Shown: positions 1 to 8,327, counted from the stretch's first letter. The stretch: 64,000 nt of DNA from Chthoniobacter flavus (GCA_945860745.1 CAMASH010000008.1:1-64000); one strand, 5' to 3'. Notes: generated by a model not told the origin, from the sequence alone. Program-made: numbers and translations.

Positions 1-681
1 CATGCAGTTGCCGTTGGTATCCACATGGTAGGGGGTGACGCGGAAGGATTTCACATTGCGAGCCATGAGATCGGTCCGGTCTCCGGTGACGGGTCCGGTC
101 TGGTAGAGGGCGGTTGGCCCATTGAGGAGATTGGAATATGTGCCATCGCTGCTATGGAAATAGCGGTAGAGGTTCAGGGATTTGGCTCCATTGGGAACTA
201 AGGAGGTGCTGTCGTAAGCGAGGAAATAGCCCACTTCGCACACGTCGCTTTTGTTGGCGCTGGAGTCCTGGGCAGAGGCGGGCTGGGCGGAAAGGAAGAA
301 GAGGGCGGATGCGGAGTTGGTATCCTTCACAGCTTCGGCAGGAAGCCGGCCGAAGGCGTTGCTGTTGAGAAGAATATAGTTAGTGTTATTGACGGGCAGG
401 GCGTTGTTCAGGTCGCGGGCCAGGGAACCGAGGGCGGCGCGGGCCTCGCGGTAGGCGTCCACGCGGTTTTCGCTTTCCCGCCAGAGTTTGGCGGCGCCGT
501 CGACCATGCCCATGAGCAGGACAATAAGGAGGGAAAACACGGCCATGGCCACCAGCAGCTCGATCATGGTGAAGGCGTGGTGCGCGTGGTTCGGATCAAG
601 GAGCACGGGCGTCCCGCCCGTGTCAGTTTTCGTTAACGGGCGGGACGCCTGTTCTCCCTGTTTCTTCCAATAAGCTTTCAT
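1..681 (-). CDS. Prepilin-like protein, Verru_Chthon cassette protein C (3' end outside window)
   Basis: The frame is open from an ATG at 681 to the left edge, so 227 codons are visible and the stop lies outside. A leader of about 36 residues ends in Ala, followed by the pilin-type start FTMIELLVAMAV with Glu at +5 and a hydrophobic helix, as in substrates of prepilin peptidase that are assembled in the inner membrane. The order D-B-C and the sequence style match the Verru_Chthon cassette, in which protein A would follow next; that is beyond the window. The start lies 6 nt after the stop of the B gene, suggesting one operon. Residues about 9-27 of the leader are encoded by an inverted repeat (600-657). 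The role of the cassette is not established; a pseudopilus or secretion role is inference. Confidence 0.8.
   Translation of the reverse strand, partial: MKAYWKKQGEQASRPLTKTDTGGTPVLLDPNHAHHAFTMIELLVAMAVFSLLIVLLMGMVDGAAKLWRESENRVDAYREARAALGSLARDLNNALPVNNTNYILLNSNAFGRLPAEAVKDTNSASALFFLSAQPASAQDSSANKSDVCEVGYFLAYDSTSLVPNGAKSLNLYRYFHSSDGTYSNLLNGPTALYQTGPVTGDRTDLMARNVKSFRVTPYHVDTNGNCM
600..657. repeat. Inverted repeat inside the leader codons of prepilin C
   Basis: The arms at 600-621 and 635-657 are nearly perfect reverse complements (core GGCGTCCCGCCCGT versus ACGGGCGGGACGCC) with a 13-nt loop. The element lies wholly inside the coding sequence, upstream of the pilin cleavage site. The same GGGCGTCCCGCC core recurs in the repeat between the PFK and NagZ genes (33966-34069). 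Confidence 0.8.
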
Positions 682-687
682 TCGCGG

Positions 688-1236
688 TTACTTCTGGTTC
701 ATCAAGGTGACGAAGGTGTAGCGCGAGCGAGCGTGGGTTGCAGCCTTGGCCGGAGTCTCGATCGTGGTTTGCACGCGGGAGAGACCGGAAACGGGAATGT
801 TGGGCGTCACCAGAATCTCGGCGAGGAAGATGCCTTCGGGGTTGTTCGTGCCGAGTCCCAGGGGTCGTCCATCTTGAGCATAGGAGACAGTTATCGAGTT
901 GCTGGTTGTCAGACTGATGGTGGTTTGGGGGTTCAGGATGTTGGTCGTAATGGCCACGAGCCGGTTCGTGCCCGGCAATGTCCTGAGATCGCTGAAGATC
1001 TGTTGGGCAATCTGGGCGGCGCGGGTTTCGCGCTGGCTCTCCAGGGCGGATTTCATGGCCACGGGAAAAAGTCCCATGATGCCGACCAAGGCGAAGGAGA
1101 TGATGCCAAGGGCGAGGACGATCTCGATGAGGGAGAAGGCCTGTAGCATCGGCTTCCAGCCGATGAACATATTCTCATCGGCTGGAAGCCGATGCCACTG
1201 ATCCGGTGGCTTAAGGCCCTTTGAATCGCAAGTCAT
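688..1236 (-). CDS. Prepilin-like protein, Verru_Chthon cassette protein B
   Basis: This 182-residue protein has a 33-residue leader ending in Ala, then FSLIEIVLALGIISFALVG, a class III pilin signal with Glu at +5. After the hydrophobic helix come residues rich in Gln, Arg and Glu (about 60-85), then a small C-terminal domain. It overlaps the preceding D gene by four bases (ATGA, 1236-1233), so translation is probably coupled, and the C gene starts 6 nt after its stop. Codons 14-30 of the leader come from a perfect inverted repeat (1146-1195). Family assignment rests on the conserved N-terminus, the gene order and the GLFPVAMKSALES segment typical of the B protein. Confidence 0.82.
   Translation of the reverse strand: MTCDSKGLKPPDQWHRLPADENMFIGWKPMLQAFSLIEIVLALGIISFALVGIMGLFPVAMKSALESQRETRAAQIAQQIFSDLRTLPGTNRLVAITTNILNPQTTISLTTSNSITVSYAQDGRPLGLGTNNPEGIFLAEILVTPNIPVSGLSRVQTTIETPAKAATHARSRYTFVTLMNQK
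1146..1195. repeat. Perfect inverted repeat inside the leader codons of prepilin B
   Basis: Two 21-bp arms (1146-1166 and 1175-1195) are exact reverse complements around an 8-nt loop; the core is CATCGGCTTCCAGCCGATG. It encodes part of the leader just before the prepilin cleavage site. A related core, CATTGGCTTCCAGCCAATG, lies at about 27976-27995 in the degraded insertion region. Confidence 0.9.
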
Positions 1237-2105
1237 TGGATGGTGGTGACGTCGAGCTGGCTGCGGCCGGTGGAGCGGGAAAGAGAAATAATTTCGAAGC
1301 CTCCGATGCCCTTTGTGCCGACCAAGGCCTCGGTTCCACTGGAGTCGCGGACGCCTTCGGTGATGATCAGCTTGCGATAGGCCTTGTCTGACGGGAAGGA
1401 GACCCCGCCAGATTCGTTGAAGGTCAAGACTTTCAATGGGCGGTCGTCGGAGGCAAGGAGGGGAGGATTGGGCACGCGGCTGACATCAAACTCGTCCGTG
1501 GCGATAAGACTGTCGCTTAAAATGCTTTCGCCAGCGCCAGGCTTGTGGAGAAGCACGGTCTTCGGCAGTTTGACCCATTTGGTCAGTTGTTCGTATCTCC
1601 AATTGGCCACCGTCGTGTCCTCTGGCTGTCGAAAGACCATAATGGCATCGGGTTCAGGAAAAACGCGTCTCCTGAACACCACATAGACCGGACGGCCTGC
1701 TTCGAGCGCGGCCACGCGGGCCTGCTCGAAGGTGTTCATGAGGGTATTGACCGCGCCGCGGCGTCCGGCCGTGCGGTTGAATCCGGTGATGGCGGGGAGG
1801 AGCAGGGCCAACATGATGGCGATCACGGCCATGACGACGAGAAGCTCGAGGAGGCTGAAGGCGGGGGAGCGGGGCTGCGCAGCACCGGCCAGGCTTTCAA
1901 TTGAGAGATTGGAAGATGTCCTCTCAACTCTCAATCCACCGTTATCCCCCAGACACCCTGGTTCTCCAAGGAATGGCGTCTCAACTTCTGAAATCGCTTT
2001 CATCGTGTTCTGGTGGAGAACTTTGCCCCGGTTTCCGGCGTCGCTCAAAGGGGCTGTCGTCCCAGAATTATTACAACAACCGGCGAAATTTAACCAGAAC
2101 TTCAT
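1233..2105 (-). CDS. Prepilin-like protein, Verru_Chthon cassette protein D
   Basis: The product has an unusually long leader (82 residues with the ATG at 2105), then FSLLELLVVMAVIAIMLALL with Glu at +5, and a GspH/pseudopilin-like body of about 200 residues. The stretch after the helix (NTLMNTFEQARVAALEAGRP) is typical of the D protein, where it resembles minor pseudopilins. It is the first gene of the visible cassette and overlaps B by ATGA. A later ATG at 2003 would shorten the leader to 48 residues; neither start has a clear Shine-Dalgarno sequence, so the start is uncertain. An inverted repeat lies in the leader codons at 1899-1935. Confidence 0.78.
   Translation of the reverse strand: MKFWLNFAGCCNNSGTTAPLSDAGNRGKVLHQNTMKAISEVETPFLGEPGCLGDNGGLRVERTSSNLSIESLAGAAQPRSPAFSLLELLVVMAVIAIMLALLLPAITGFNRTAGRRGAVNTLMNTFEQARVAALEAGRPVYVVFRRRVFPEPDAIMVFRQPEDTTVANWRYEQLTKWVKLPKTVLLHKPGAGESILSDSLIATDEFDVSRVPNPPLLASDDRPLKVLTFNESGGVSFPSDKAYRKLIITEGVRDSSGTEALVGTKGIGGFEIISLSRSTGRSQLDVTTIQ
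1899..1935. repeat. Short inverted repeat inside the leader codons of prepilin D
   Basis: TTGAGAG (1901-1907) pairs with CTCTCAA (1921-1927), and the CTCTCAA unit is followed by another CTCTCAAT copy. It resembles the heptamer-like repeats at gene boundaries elsewhere in the window and lies upstream of the pilin cleavage site. Confidence 0.6.
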
Positions 2106-2159
2106 CCGAGAACCACGCGTTTACAGTGTATTTACACCATACAGGCAACTTTCGAGCCA

Positions 2160-2269
2160 AGTTTTGAAAGAAAGGCTGAAGTCTGAATGATAAAGTATGA
2201 AGTCAGATCCGGCCTGCCAGGCGGCGGTTCCCCCCTTTAGACTTAAGCCTTTAGCCTTCAGCCTTTCCC
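2160..2269. repeat. Inverted heptamer-like repeat between ABC exporter and prepilin cassette
   Basis: The left side carries GAAAGGCTGAAGTCTGAA-type units and the right side the complementary CTTTAGCCTTCAGCCTTTC, ending exactly at the exporter stop codon. The same units occur at 7024-7110. On the transcript this can fold into a hairpin and may act as a terminator or processing site; that function is inferred. Confidence 0.6.
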
Positions 2270-5200
2270 TCACGCCGAGCGGGTGCGGACCTGGTGGCAG
2301 AGGATGAGGTAGAGGAGGAAGAAGCCGCCGAGGGTGGTGAAGACGAGGACGCCGGTGTTGAACCAGATGATGCCGAAGCGCAGGCCGAGATATTGTTTCA
2401 TGGGCCCGAAGAAGACGTTGAGGTATTGGCGGCCCCTCATGTCGTTGCGGTAGTCGCTCTGTTCCATCTCGGCCTTGGAAACGAGGTCGGTGACTTTTTG
2501 GTTCACGTAGAGTTGTTCGGCGGTGACGCCGCGTCCGCGTCCGCGGAAGACCTTGCGGTCGAAGGGTCCGCCTGCAATGACGGCGTCGATATCGGCAAAG
2601 CGCCGGTCGAGGTCGCGCGGGGTTTTGGCCTGGAGACCGGAGACGATGGCGAGGAGATCCTTGAGATCCTCCAGGCGTTCCTCCTCGGCGGTGGAGGGGG
2701 TTTTGAGGGCGGCCAGTTGGGTGATTTGTTTTTGGATGCGTTCCTGGCGGGCGGTGAGGGGATTGAGCTTGGCCTGGGCGAAAATGATGGCCTCGTAAGA
2801 CCAGCGCATGGGCATGAACTGGCAGATGAGGGGAACCTGCAAATCGCTGCGCGGCTCCATGGCGGAACCGGGGTGGGCCTCCGCCCATTGGCGAACCGTA
2901 TAAACGAAGTCGAGGTTGCGGTTCATATCCTCGTATTTGATGAAAGCGCCGGCGAGGATGAGCTGGGGGATGAGGACGACGGGAATGATGAGCACGCCGG
3001 TCTTGGCCTCGTTAACCAAAGAGGAAACCACGAGTCCGATGGCCACGCCGCTCATGGTGGTGAGGAACAGGGCGGCGAAGAGGATCCAGAACATTCCGCG
3101 CACCTCCAGGAGGGCGTTGCCCACGAGGGTGAAGAGGACGCACTGGATGATGGCAAAAGCGGCGAGGGTGAGGGCCTTGGCTGTGACGTAATAGCCGAGG
3201 CGGATGTTGAGATTGCGTTCGCGCAGGAGGACGGGCCGGTCGCGGGTGATGTCGTCCACGCTGTTGGTCAGGCCGAGGAACATGGCGACGACGAGGGAGA
3301 GAAAAAGATAGACCGGGATGTGGAAGGCCGAGGCGAAATCGTAGTTCTCGCTCTCGGAATGGCGGAGGACGAAGCCAATGAGGAGGGCGAGGGCGGGGGC
3401 GGCCAGGAGGGTGATGAGGAGGTTGGCGTTGTTGCGCAGCTTGCTGAGGAAGGCGCGCTTGAGCAGGACGAGAAACTGCCGCCATTCCTCGCGCCAGCGG
3501 AAGGGTTCCTTGCGCCGGGTGGAGGCGGGCAGGGCCTGCGCGGTCTCGCGGGGCGGCGCCGGCTGTTGGACGTCCTTCATGAGGTGGTAGGCCTCGTATT
3601 TGTCGCGCCAGTAATCGGGCGAATAGCGCCGCGCGGGCACGAGTTGGCCGCGGTTGTTCTCCTCAAAGATGATGTCGCCGGAGAGGTCGCGCAGTGGCGT
3701 CTCCAGGACGTCGAAGATGAACTCGGGCCGGGTGGTGCCGCAGGCCTCGCAGCCGCCGAGTTCCGTGCCGAATTGTTGCTGATGCTCAGCCTCGGCGAAG
3801 TATTTCAGCATTTCCTGCGGAGTGCCGTAGAAGACGAGCTTGCCGCCGCGGTCGAGCAGGGCGGCTTTTTGAAACATCTGGAAAATCTTCGAAGTCGGCT
3901 GGTGGATGGTGACCAGCACGATTTTGTTGTGGGCCATGCCCCGGATGATTTCGATGACGTGCTCGGAATCCTTCGACGACAGGCCGCTGGTCGGTTCGTC
4001 GAAGAGGTAGACATCGGCCGAACTGATCATATCGAGGCCGATGTTGAGGCGTTTGCGTTCGCCGCCGGAGAGGGTTTTTTTGTCCGAGGGGCCGACGACA
4101 TAGCCGCGGCGTTCGTTCAGGCCGAGTTCGGCCAGTTTGCCATCCACCCGGCGCTGGCGTTCGCGTCCGGTGAGATGCGGGGTGCGGAGGGCGGCGGCGA
4201 AGCTGAGATTTTCCTCGATGGTGAGGTGTTCGTCAAAGGCGTCATGCTGGGGGATGTAGGTGACATAGCGGCGCAGGGTTTCGTAGTTCGAGTAGAGGGA
4301 GCGGCCGTTGAAGAGCACATCGCCCAGCGTGGGCGGAAACTGCCCCGAGATCGTGCGCAGGAGGGTGCTCTTGCCGGAGCCGCTGGCGCCCATCACGCAA
4401 ATCATCTCGCCGCGGTGCATGGAGAAGTTGATGCCCTCCAGGGCGACCTGGCCGTTGCGGAAACGGCAGACCAGATCGCGGGCTTCGAGCGAGCGGATGA
4501 TGTTGCGCTCCTCCTCCAGGATGCGTTCGGAAAAATTGCAGCGCAGGACCTGGCCCACATCGATGCGGATGGCGTCGCCGTCGGCCAGGGCGGCGAAATT
4601 GCGCACGGGCACCCCGCGCACGAGGATGGGGCGGTCGGACTGCAAGACCTCGACCCGGCCCTCCTTGCGGTCGTAATCGCAGGAGATTTTCAGCAACACG
4701 TCGCCGCCGGGTCCGGGTGAGAGGAGGATGTCATCCTCCTCGAGCAGGCCGGGGTTGTTCGAGACGAGGTATTCGCTTTTGGAAGTCTTGAGCTGGAAGC
4801 GGCCGCCGTATTGCCGGGCGCGGCGGCGGAGGTCCCCGAGGTCGAGTTCGCTGTCGTCGTGGAAGATGATCTTGTCCTCGAGCGTGGCCTCGACCGTCAC
4901 GCCCTTGCGCAGGCGCACATCTTTCAGCACGGCATCCACCTCGGCCAGCGCGGTCACCTGCACCCGCAGGCCGAAAGTCACCTGCAGGCAGGAATCGCGC
5001 GAACGGCTTTTTTCCAGACGGACCTCGTCGTTTCCGCTCACCGCCACGAAGATCTGCGGCAGCGAGACGTTTTTCTTCGCATTGAAATAGGAGATGAGGT
5101 CCTGATGGGCCAGAACCTGGTCGTCGATGAGCACGCGCTGTCCGGTGAAAATGCGGCAGAGGTCGCCGTTTTTCAATGCGCGGCCCTGCACGATGATGTT

Positions 5201-5881
5201 GCGGCCGCTCAGGTTTTTCAGAATCACGAGGTCCTTGTAGCGGTAGGCGACGAGGCGTTCCTGGCCGTGCAGTCCGGTCACGGCCACGTCGCAATATTCC
5301 GGTGCGCCATAGGTGACGGCTTCCAGCGGTGAGGCCCCCTGGGTGTAGACGCCGGTGTCGGTCTGGTCGTTGGCGTTGAGCTGGTAAACGATGTCGATCG
5401 CCTGTGCCGCCATCCCGAGTTGCGACATGAAGGAATAGTAGGCGATGACCTGTTCCTGCGGCAGACCAGCTTTGCAAATGAGATCGTAAAGCTGGACGCC
5501 GAGGAGGATTTTCCGCTCATCGTCGAGTTCGGTCGAAAGTTTGAGCGCGATGGCCTGGAGGTCCTGTTGCTCATGCAGGGCGTCGCGGAAGAGTTTCCTT
5601 AATTCGGAGTAAACGGCGTCCGGGTAGTCGTACCGCAGGAAGCTGAGGCTGGAATCAATTTCCTCTTCCAGCAGTTCGCCGTCCACCCGCGCGAAACCGG
5701 CGAAGACCTTGATCAGGGTCGGCAGCAGATTGGGAGCCTCGGAGACCGTGCGGGGCTTGCGCGTGAGGCGCCGGAATATCCTCCGGCTGGCGGCGCGGGT
5801 GCGGGAGGCCAGCAGAAAAAGCCCCTCCAGCCGGCGCTGGGCGCGTCCGGGCGGGGGGGGGTCCTGGGCAGCGACTTCCAT
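2270..5881 (-). CDS. ABCG-type ABC exporter with N-terminal TerB-like and FHA-like regions
   Basis: This 1203-residue protein combines all parts of a half-transporter. Residues about 45-180 look like a TerB/DjlA-type helical domain, and about 195-440 contain beta-rich repeats resembling FHA modules. Residues about 467-700 form the ATPase: Walker A GASGSGKST near 497, signature LSGGE near 601 and Walker B YLFDEPTSGL near 622. An ABC2-type membrane domain with about six helices follows from residue 800 to the end. ABC domain before membrane domain is the ABCG/White order. The open frame extends far upstream, but that part is antisense to the DAHP synthase gene, so I chose the ATG at 5881. The substrate is unknown; export is inferred from the family. 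It is divergent from aroG. Confidence 0.85.
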   Translation of the reverse strand: MEVAAQDPPPPGRAQRRLEGLFLLASRTRAASRRIFRRLTRKPRTVSEAPNLLPTLIKVFAGFARVDGELLEEEIDSSLSFLRYDYPDAVYSELRKLFRDALHEQQDLQAIALKLSTELDDERKILLGVQLYDLICKAGLPQEQVIAYYSFMSQLGMAAQAIDIVYQLNANDQTDTGVYTQGASPLEAVTYGAPEYCDVAVTGLHGQERLVAYRYKDLVILKNLSGRNIIVQGRALKNGDLCRIFTGQRVLIDDQVLAHQDLISYFNAKKNVSLPQIFVAVSGNDEVRLEKSRSRDSCLQVTFGLRVQVTALAEVDAVLKDVRLRKGVTVEATLEDKIIFHDDSELDLGDLRRRARQYGGRFQLKTSKSEYLVSNNPGLLEEDDILLSPGPGGDVLLKISCDYDRKEGRVEVLQSDRPILVRGVPVRNFAALADGDAIRIDVGQVLRCNFSERILEEERNIIRSLEARDLVCRFRNGQVALEGINFSMHRGEMICVMGASGSGKSTLLRTISGQFPPTLGDVLFNGRSLYSNYETLRRYVTYIPQHDAFDEHLTIEENLSFAAALRTPHLTGRERQRRVDGKLAELGLNERRGYVVGPSDKKTLSGGERKRLNIGLDMISSADVYLFDEPTSGLSSKDSEHVIEIIRGMAHNKIVLVTIHQPTSKIFQMFQKAALLDRGGKLVFYGTPQEMLKYFAEAEHQQQFGTELGGCEACGTTRPEFIFDVLETPLRDLSGDIIFEENNRGQLVPARRYSPDYWRDKYEAYHLMKDVQQPAPPRETAQALPASTRRKEPFRWREEWRQFLVLLKRAFLSKLRNNANLLITLLAAPALALLIGFVLRHSESENYDFASAFHIPVYLFLSLVVAMFLGLTNSVDDITRDRPVLLRERNLNIRLGYYVTAKALTLAAFAIIQCVLFTLVGNALLEVRGMFWILFAALFLTTMSGVAIGLVVSSLVNEAKTGVLIIPVVLIPQLILAGAFIKYEDMNRNLDFVYTVRQWAEAHPGSAMEPRSDLQVPLICQFMPMRWSYEAIIFAQAKLNPLTARQERIQKQITQLAALKTPSTAEEERLEDLKDLLAIVSGLQAKTPRDLDRRFADIDAVIAGGPFDRKVFRGRGRGVTAEQLYVNQKVTDLVSKAEMEQSDYRNDMRGRQYLNVFFGPMKQYLGLRFGIIWFNTGVLVFTTLGGFFLLYLILCHQVRTRSA

Positions 5882-5923
5882 CGGCGCACCGTATCGATTC
5901 GGAGGCGCGAGATCAACGACGGG

Positions 5924-5951
5924 TTGCAAGATGGCTGATTTTTGGGATAAT
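5924..5951 (+). promoter_or_regulatory. Candidate sigma-70 promoter of the DAHP synthase gene
   Basis: TTGCAA (5924-5929) and GATAAT (5946-5951) are separated by 16 bp. Transcription would start about 8 nt before the ATG at 5966, leaving almost no leader and no room for a normal Shine-Dalgarno sequence. Confidence 0.45.
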
Positions 5952-5965
5952 GGCAGATTACCTGT

Positions 5966-7033
5966 ATGACCGAGACCGCTCCCTTGCCGCCTTCCACGTC
6001 CCCAACGGCCGTGCCGTTGGAGAATCTCCGTGTTCGCGGCGTGACCCGCTTGATCACCCCGGCGCAGATCAAGGAACAACTCCCTTCCACCCGCGCCCAG
6101 GTGGCCACCGTCCAGCGCGGCCGCGAGGAGGCGCGGGCCATCCTGCGGGGAGAAGACGACCGCCTGCTGGTCATCGCCGGACCCTGCTCGATCCACGACC
6201 CCGAGGCCGCCATGGACTATGCCCGCCGTCTGGCCGCCTTGAGCCGCGAAGTGGCCGACCGGTATCTGGTGGTCATGCGCGTTTATTTTGAGAAACCCCG
6301 CACCACGGTGGGCTGGAAAGGTCTGATTAATGACCCGCTGATGGATGATTCCTGCGACATGGCCCATGGGGTGGCCCTGGCCCGCAAGATCCTTCTCGAC
6401 ATTGCCGCCCTCGGTTTGCCCACCGGCACGGAGTTTCTCGACCCGATCATTCCGCAATACACCGCCGACCTCATCAGCTGGTCGGCCATCGGCGCGCGCA
6501 CGACCGAATCCCAGACCCATCGCGAGATGGCCAGCGGGTTGTCCATGCCGGTCGGTTTCAAAAACGGCACCGATGGCAGCGTGCAGGTGGCGATTGATGC
6601 GATGAAAAGCTCGCAGACGCCGCACAGTTTTCTCGGCATCGACCAGGACGGCTCGACCAGCATCGTCAAGACCACCGGCAATCCCGACAGCCATGTCGTG
6701 CTGCGGGGAGGCCGCGACGGGACCAATCACGAACCCCATCACGTGGCCGCGGCCTGCGGGACGCTGCGCCAGAACGGCCTGCGTTCCGCCGTGATGGTGG
6801 ATTGCAGTCACGCCAATTCGGGCAAGGATCCGCTGCGCCAGCCGCTGGTCTGGAAAAGCATCCACGAGCAACGGGCTTCCGGCCGCCGCGAAATCATCGG
6901 CGCCATGCTCGAGAGCAACATCCATGGCGGAGCCCAGCCCCTGGGCAACGACCGGGCGGCCCTGCAATACGGCGTTTCCATCACCGACGCCTGCATGAGC
7001 TGGGATCTGACGGAAGAGCTTTTGAAAGGCTGA
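5966..7033 (+). CDS. aroG: 3-deoxy-7-phosphoheptulonate synthase (DAHP synthase, class I)
   Basis: The enzyme condenses phosphoenolpyruvate with erythrose-4-phosphate, the first step of the shikimate pathway for aromatic amino acids. Its 355 residues match the usual class I alpha length (about 350). Visible motifs are LLVIAGPCSIHD (about 68-79), RVYFEKPRTTVGWKG (about 105-119), GARTTESQ, PVGFKNGTDG, VDCSHANSGKD (about 279-289) and a C-terminal SITDACMSWD. These cover the PEP, sugar phosphate and metal sites. Which E. coli paralogue (AroF, AroG or AroH) it follows in feedback inhibition cannot be judged, so the symbol is by similarity only. It stands alone, divergent from the ABC exporter. Confidence 0.95.
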   Translation: MTETAPLPPSTSPTAVPLENLRVRGVTRLITPAQIKEQLPSTRAQVATVQRGREEARAILRGEDDRLLVIAGPCSIHDPEAAMDYARRLAALSREVADRYLVVMRVYFEKPRTTVGWKGLINDPLMDDSCDMAHGVALARKILLDIAALGLPTGTEFLDPIIPQYTADLISWSAIGARTTESQTHREMASGLSMPVGFKNGTDGSVQVAIDAMKSSQTPHSFLGIDQDGSTSIVKTTGNPDSHVVLRGGRDGTNHEPHHVAAACGTLRQNGLRSAVMVDCSHANSGKDPLRQPLVWKSIHEQRASGRREIIGAMLESNIHGGAQPLGNDRAALQYGVSITDACMSWDLTEELLKG

Positions 7034-7110
7034 AGGATAAAGGCTGAAGTCTAAAGTTCAGGCGCGATGCGCATACCCTTTTGCCTTTAGCCTTCAGACT
7101 TTAGCCTTTC
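7024..7110. repeat. Inverted heptamer-like repeat between aroG and the exonuclease gene
   Basis: GAAAGGCTGAAGGATAAAGG and further GGCTGAAG units at 7024-7056 face complementary TTTAGCCTTCAGACTTTAGC units at 7086-7110. The element begins within the last aroG codons and ends 5 nt before the next ATG. It can form a stem-loop in RNA and may separate or attenuate transcription of the second gene (inference). Confidence 0.65.
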
Positions 7111-7115
7111 CCTCA

Positions 7116-7763
7116 ATGACCGTCGCCGAAACTGCTTTTGCCGCGATTGATTTTGAGAGTGCGGGTTTGCGGCCCGGTGGCACCGAGGTGCCGGTGCAGA
7201 TCGGCCTTGCCCTGATGAAGGGGGCGGCGATTTCCGCGGGGGATTTTTTCGAGAGTTTTCTGGCGACCGATCAGGAGATCACCTGGAGCGCGCAGAAAGT
7301 TCACGGCATCACCCGGGCCGATCTGGCCGGGGCGCCCGGGCTGACGGAGCTCTGGCCCCAAATCAAGGCCCTGCTGGCCGGTCGCTGGCTGGTCGCGCAC
7401 GGGGCGGCCACGGAGAAACGGTTTTTGCGGGCATTTCCGTTTCATGGATTCGGACCCTGGGTCGATACGTTGAAACTTGCGCGGGCGGTCTGGCCGGATT
7501 TGGGATCGTTTGCGCTGGGCGATCTCGTTGTCCATTGCAAATTGGAGGACGAATTGCGCGTGCTGCATCCGGGTTTCCGCTGGCACGATGCGCTTTCGGA
7601 CGCCGCCGCCTCGCTCGTGCTGCTGCGGCGGATCATCGCCGAGACCGGGATCTCAGGGCAAGACAGCAGCCTCCTGCTGCGGCCGAACGATTCGGTTTAT
7701 CACCGACAGAAAAAGAAATTCGACGGCGCGAGAGGGACATCGCGCCCTACCAATCAGGGGTAG
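7116..7763 (+). CDS. DEDDh 3'-5' exonuclease (DnaQ/epsilon-like)
   Basis: The 215-residue protein has the exonuclease motifs of the DnaQ fold: Exo I with D12 and E14 (IDFES), a central conserved region around the HGI and WLVAHGA segments, and Exo III with H157 and D162 (HDALSDA). The family removes nucleotides from DNA or RNA 3' ends; the stand-alone form here has no polymerase-binding domain that I can see, so proofreading versus RNase T-like roles cannot be told apart. The C-terminal 15 residues are encoded by repeat-like sequence rich in GGCGCGA and TCGCGCC and overlap the convergent folate gene by 17 bp, so the end may not be functional. Confidence 0.75.
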   Translation: MTVAETAFAAIDFESAGLRPGGTEVPVQIGLALMKGAAISAGDFFESFLATDQEITWSAQKVHGITRADLAGAPGLTELWPQIKALLAGRWLVAHGAATEKRFLRAFPFHGFGPWVDTLKLARAVWPDLGSFALGDLVVHCKLEDELRVLHPGFRWHDALSDAAASLVLLRRIIAETGISGQDSSLLLRPNDSVYHRQKKKFDGARGTSRPTNQG

Positions 7764-8307
7764 GGGCGGTCGTCCCGAACCGTCCGTGGACCAGCCCGTC
7801 CTCCGTCAGCACGGCATCCACCTGCGCATCGTGGGCTTCCACCGGAATCTTTTCCACCAGCTGACAGGCGAAGCAAATCCCGAGGGTTTTGATGCCGCGG
7901 TTGGCTGCCAGCCAGCGGTCGTAAAATCCCCCGCCGCGACCGAGGCGGAATCCCGCCGGGTCAAAGCCCAGGCCGGGCACAAGGACGAGATCCGGCGGCG
8001 GGGCGGGGCTTCCTCCCGTGGGCTGGCGGACTCCGAACGGTCCGGTTTCCAGGGTCCCACCGGTGAAAAACTGCAGGGCATCGTTTTCCATGCGGGGAAA
8101 GGCCAGGGTTTTCCCCTCCGCCCCTTCGCCCAGCCAGTCCGGCTCCAGGGCCAGCGGGGCGAAGCCATAAATCACGCTTGCGGATTTCCAGCCCGCCACG
8201 TCGCGCAGGCGGGTCCGGATGCTGACGGAGGCCGGGGATTGCCCTCCGCCGGCGGCCAGGGCCGCCTTCAGTTTTTTGCGCAGGATTTGCTTTTCCTCCC
8301 GAATCAT
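7747..8307 (-). CDS. 5-formyltetrahydrofolate cyclo-ligase
   Basis: This enzyme converts 5-formyl-THF to 5,10-methenyl-THF using ATP, recovering folate in the cytoplasm. The 186 residues are the usual length. Recognisable parts are the basic N-terminus (REEKQILRKKLKAAL), the phosphate-binding stretch around LVPGLGFDPAGF, the glycine-rich LGRGGGFYDRWL, and the C-terminal VDAVLTEDG. The gene is convergent with the exonuclease gene (17-bp overlap) and divergent from the MBL hydrolase, with which it shares a 20-bp start-to-start gap. Confidence 0.92.
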   Translation of the reverse strand: MIREEKQILRKKLKAALAAGGGQSPASVSIRTRLRDVAGWKSASVIYGFAPLALEPDWLGEGAEGKTLAFPRMENDALQFFTGGTLETGPFGVRQPTGGSPAPPPDLVLVPGLGFDPAGFRLGRGGGFYDRWLAANRGIKTLGICFACQLVEKIPVEAHDAQVDAVLTEDGLVHGRFGTTAPTPDW

Positions 8308-8327
8308 TCAAAAATCAGTTCCTGGCC

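Noticed and set aside
2294-4720. A long open frame on the plus strand, antisense to the ABC exporter
   Set aside because: The product is Gly/Glu/Ala-rich low-complexity sequence without any domain, as expected from the complement of GC-rich codons. The minus-strand gene has complete ATPase motifs.
5882-6967. N-terminal extension of the ABC exporter frame to 6967
   Set aside because: This part is antisense to the DAHP synthase gene, which has clear motifs, so the exporter start was set at 5881.
7024-7110. CRISPR array
   Set aside because: The repeated units are short, degenerate and arranged as an inverted repeat, without regular spacers or nearby cas genes.
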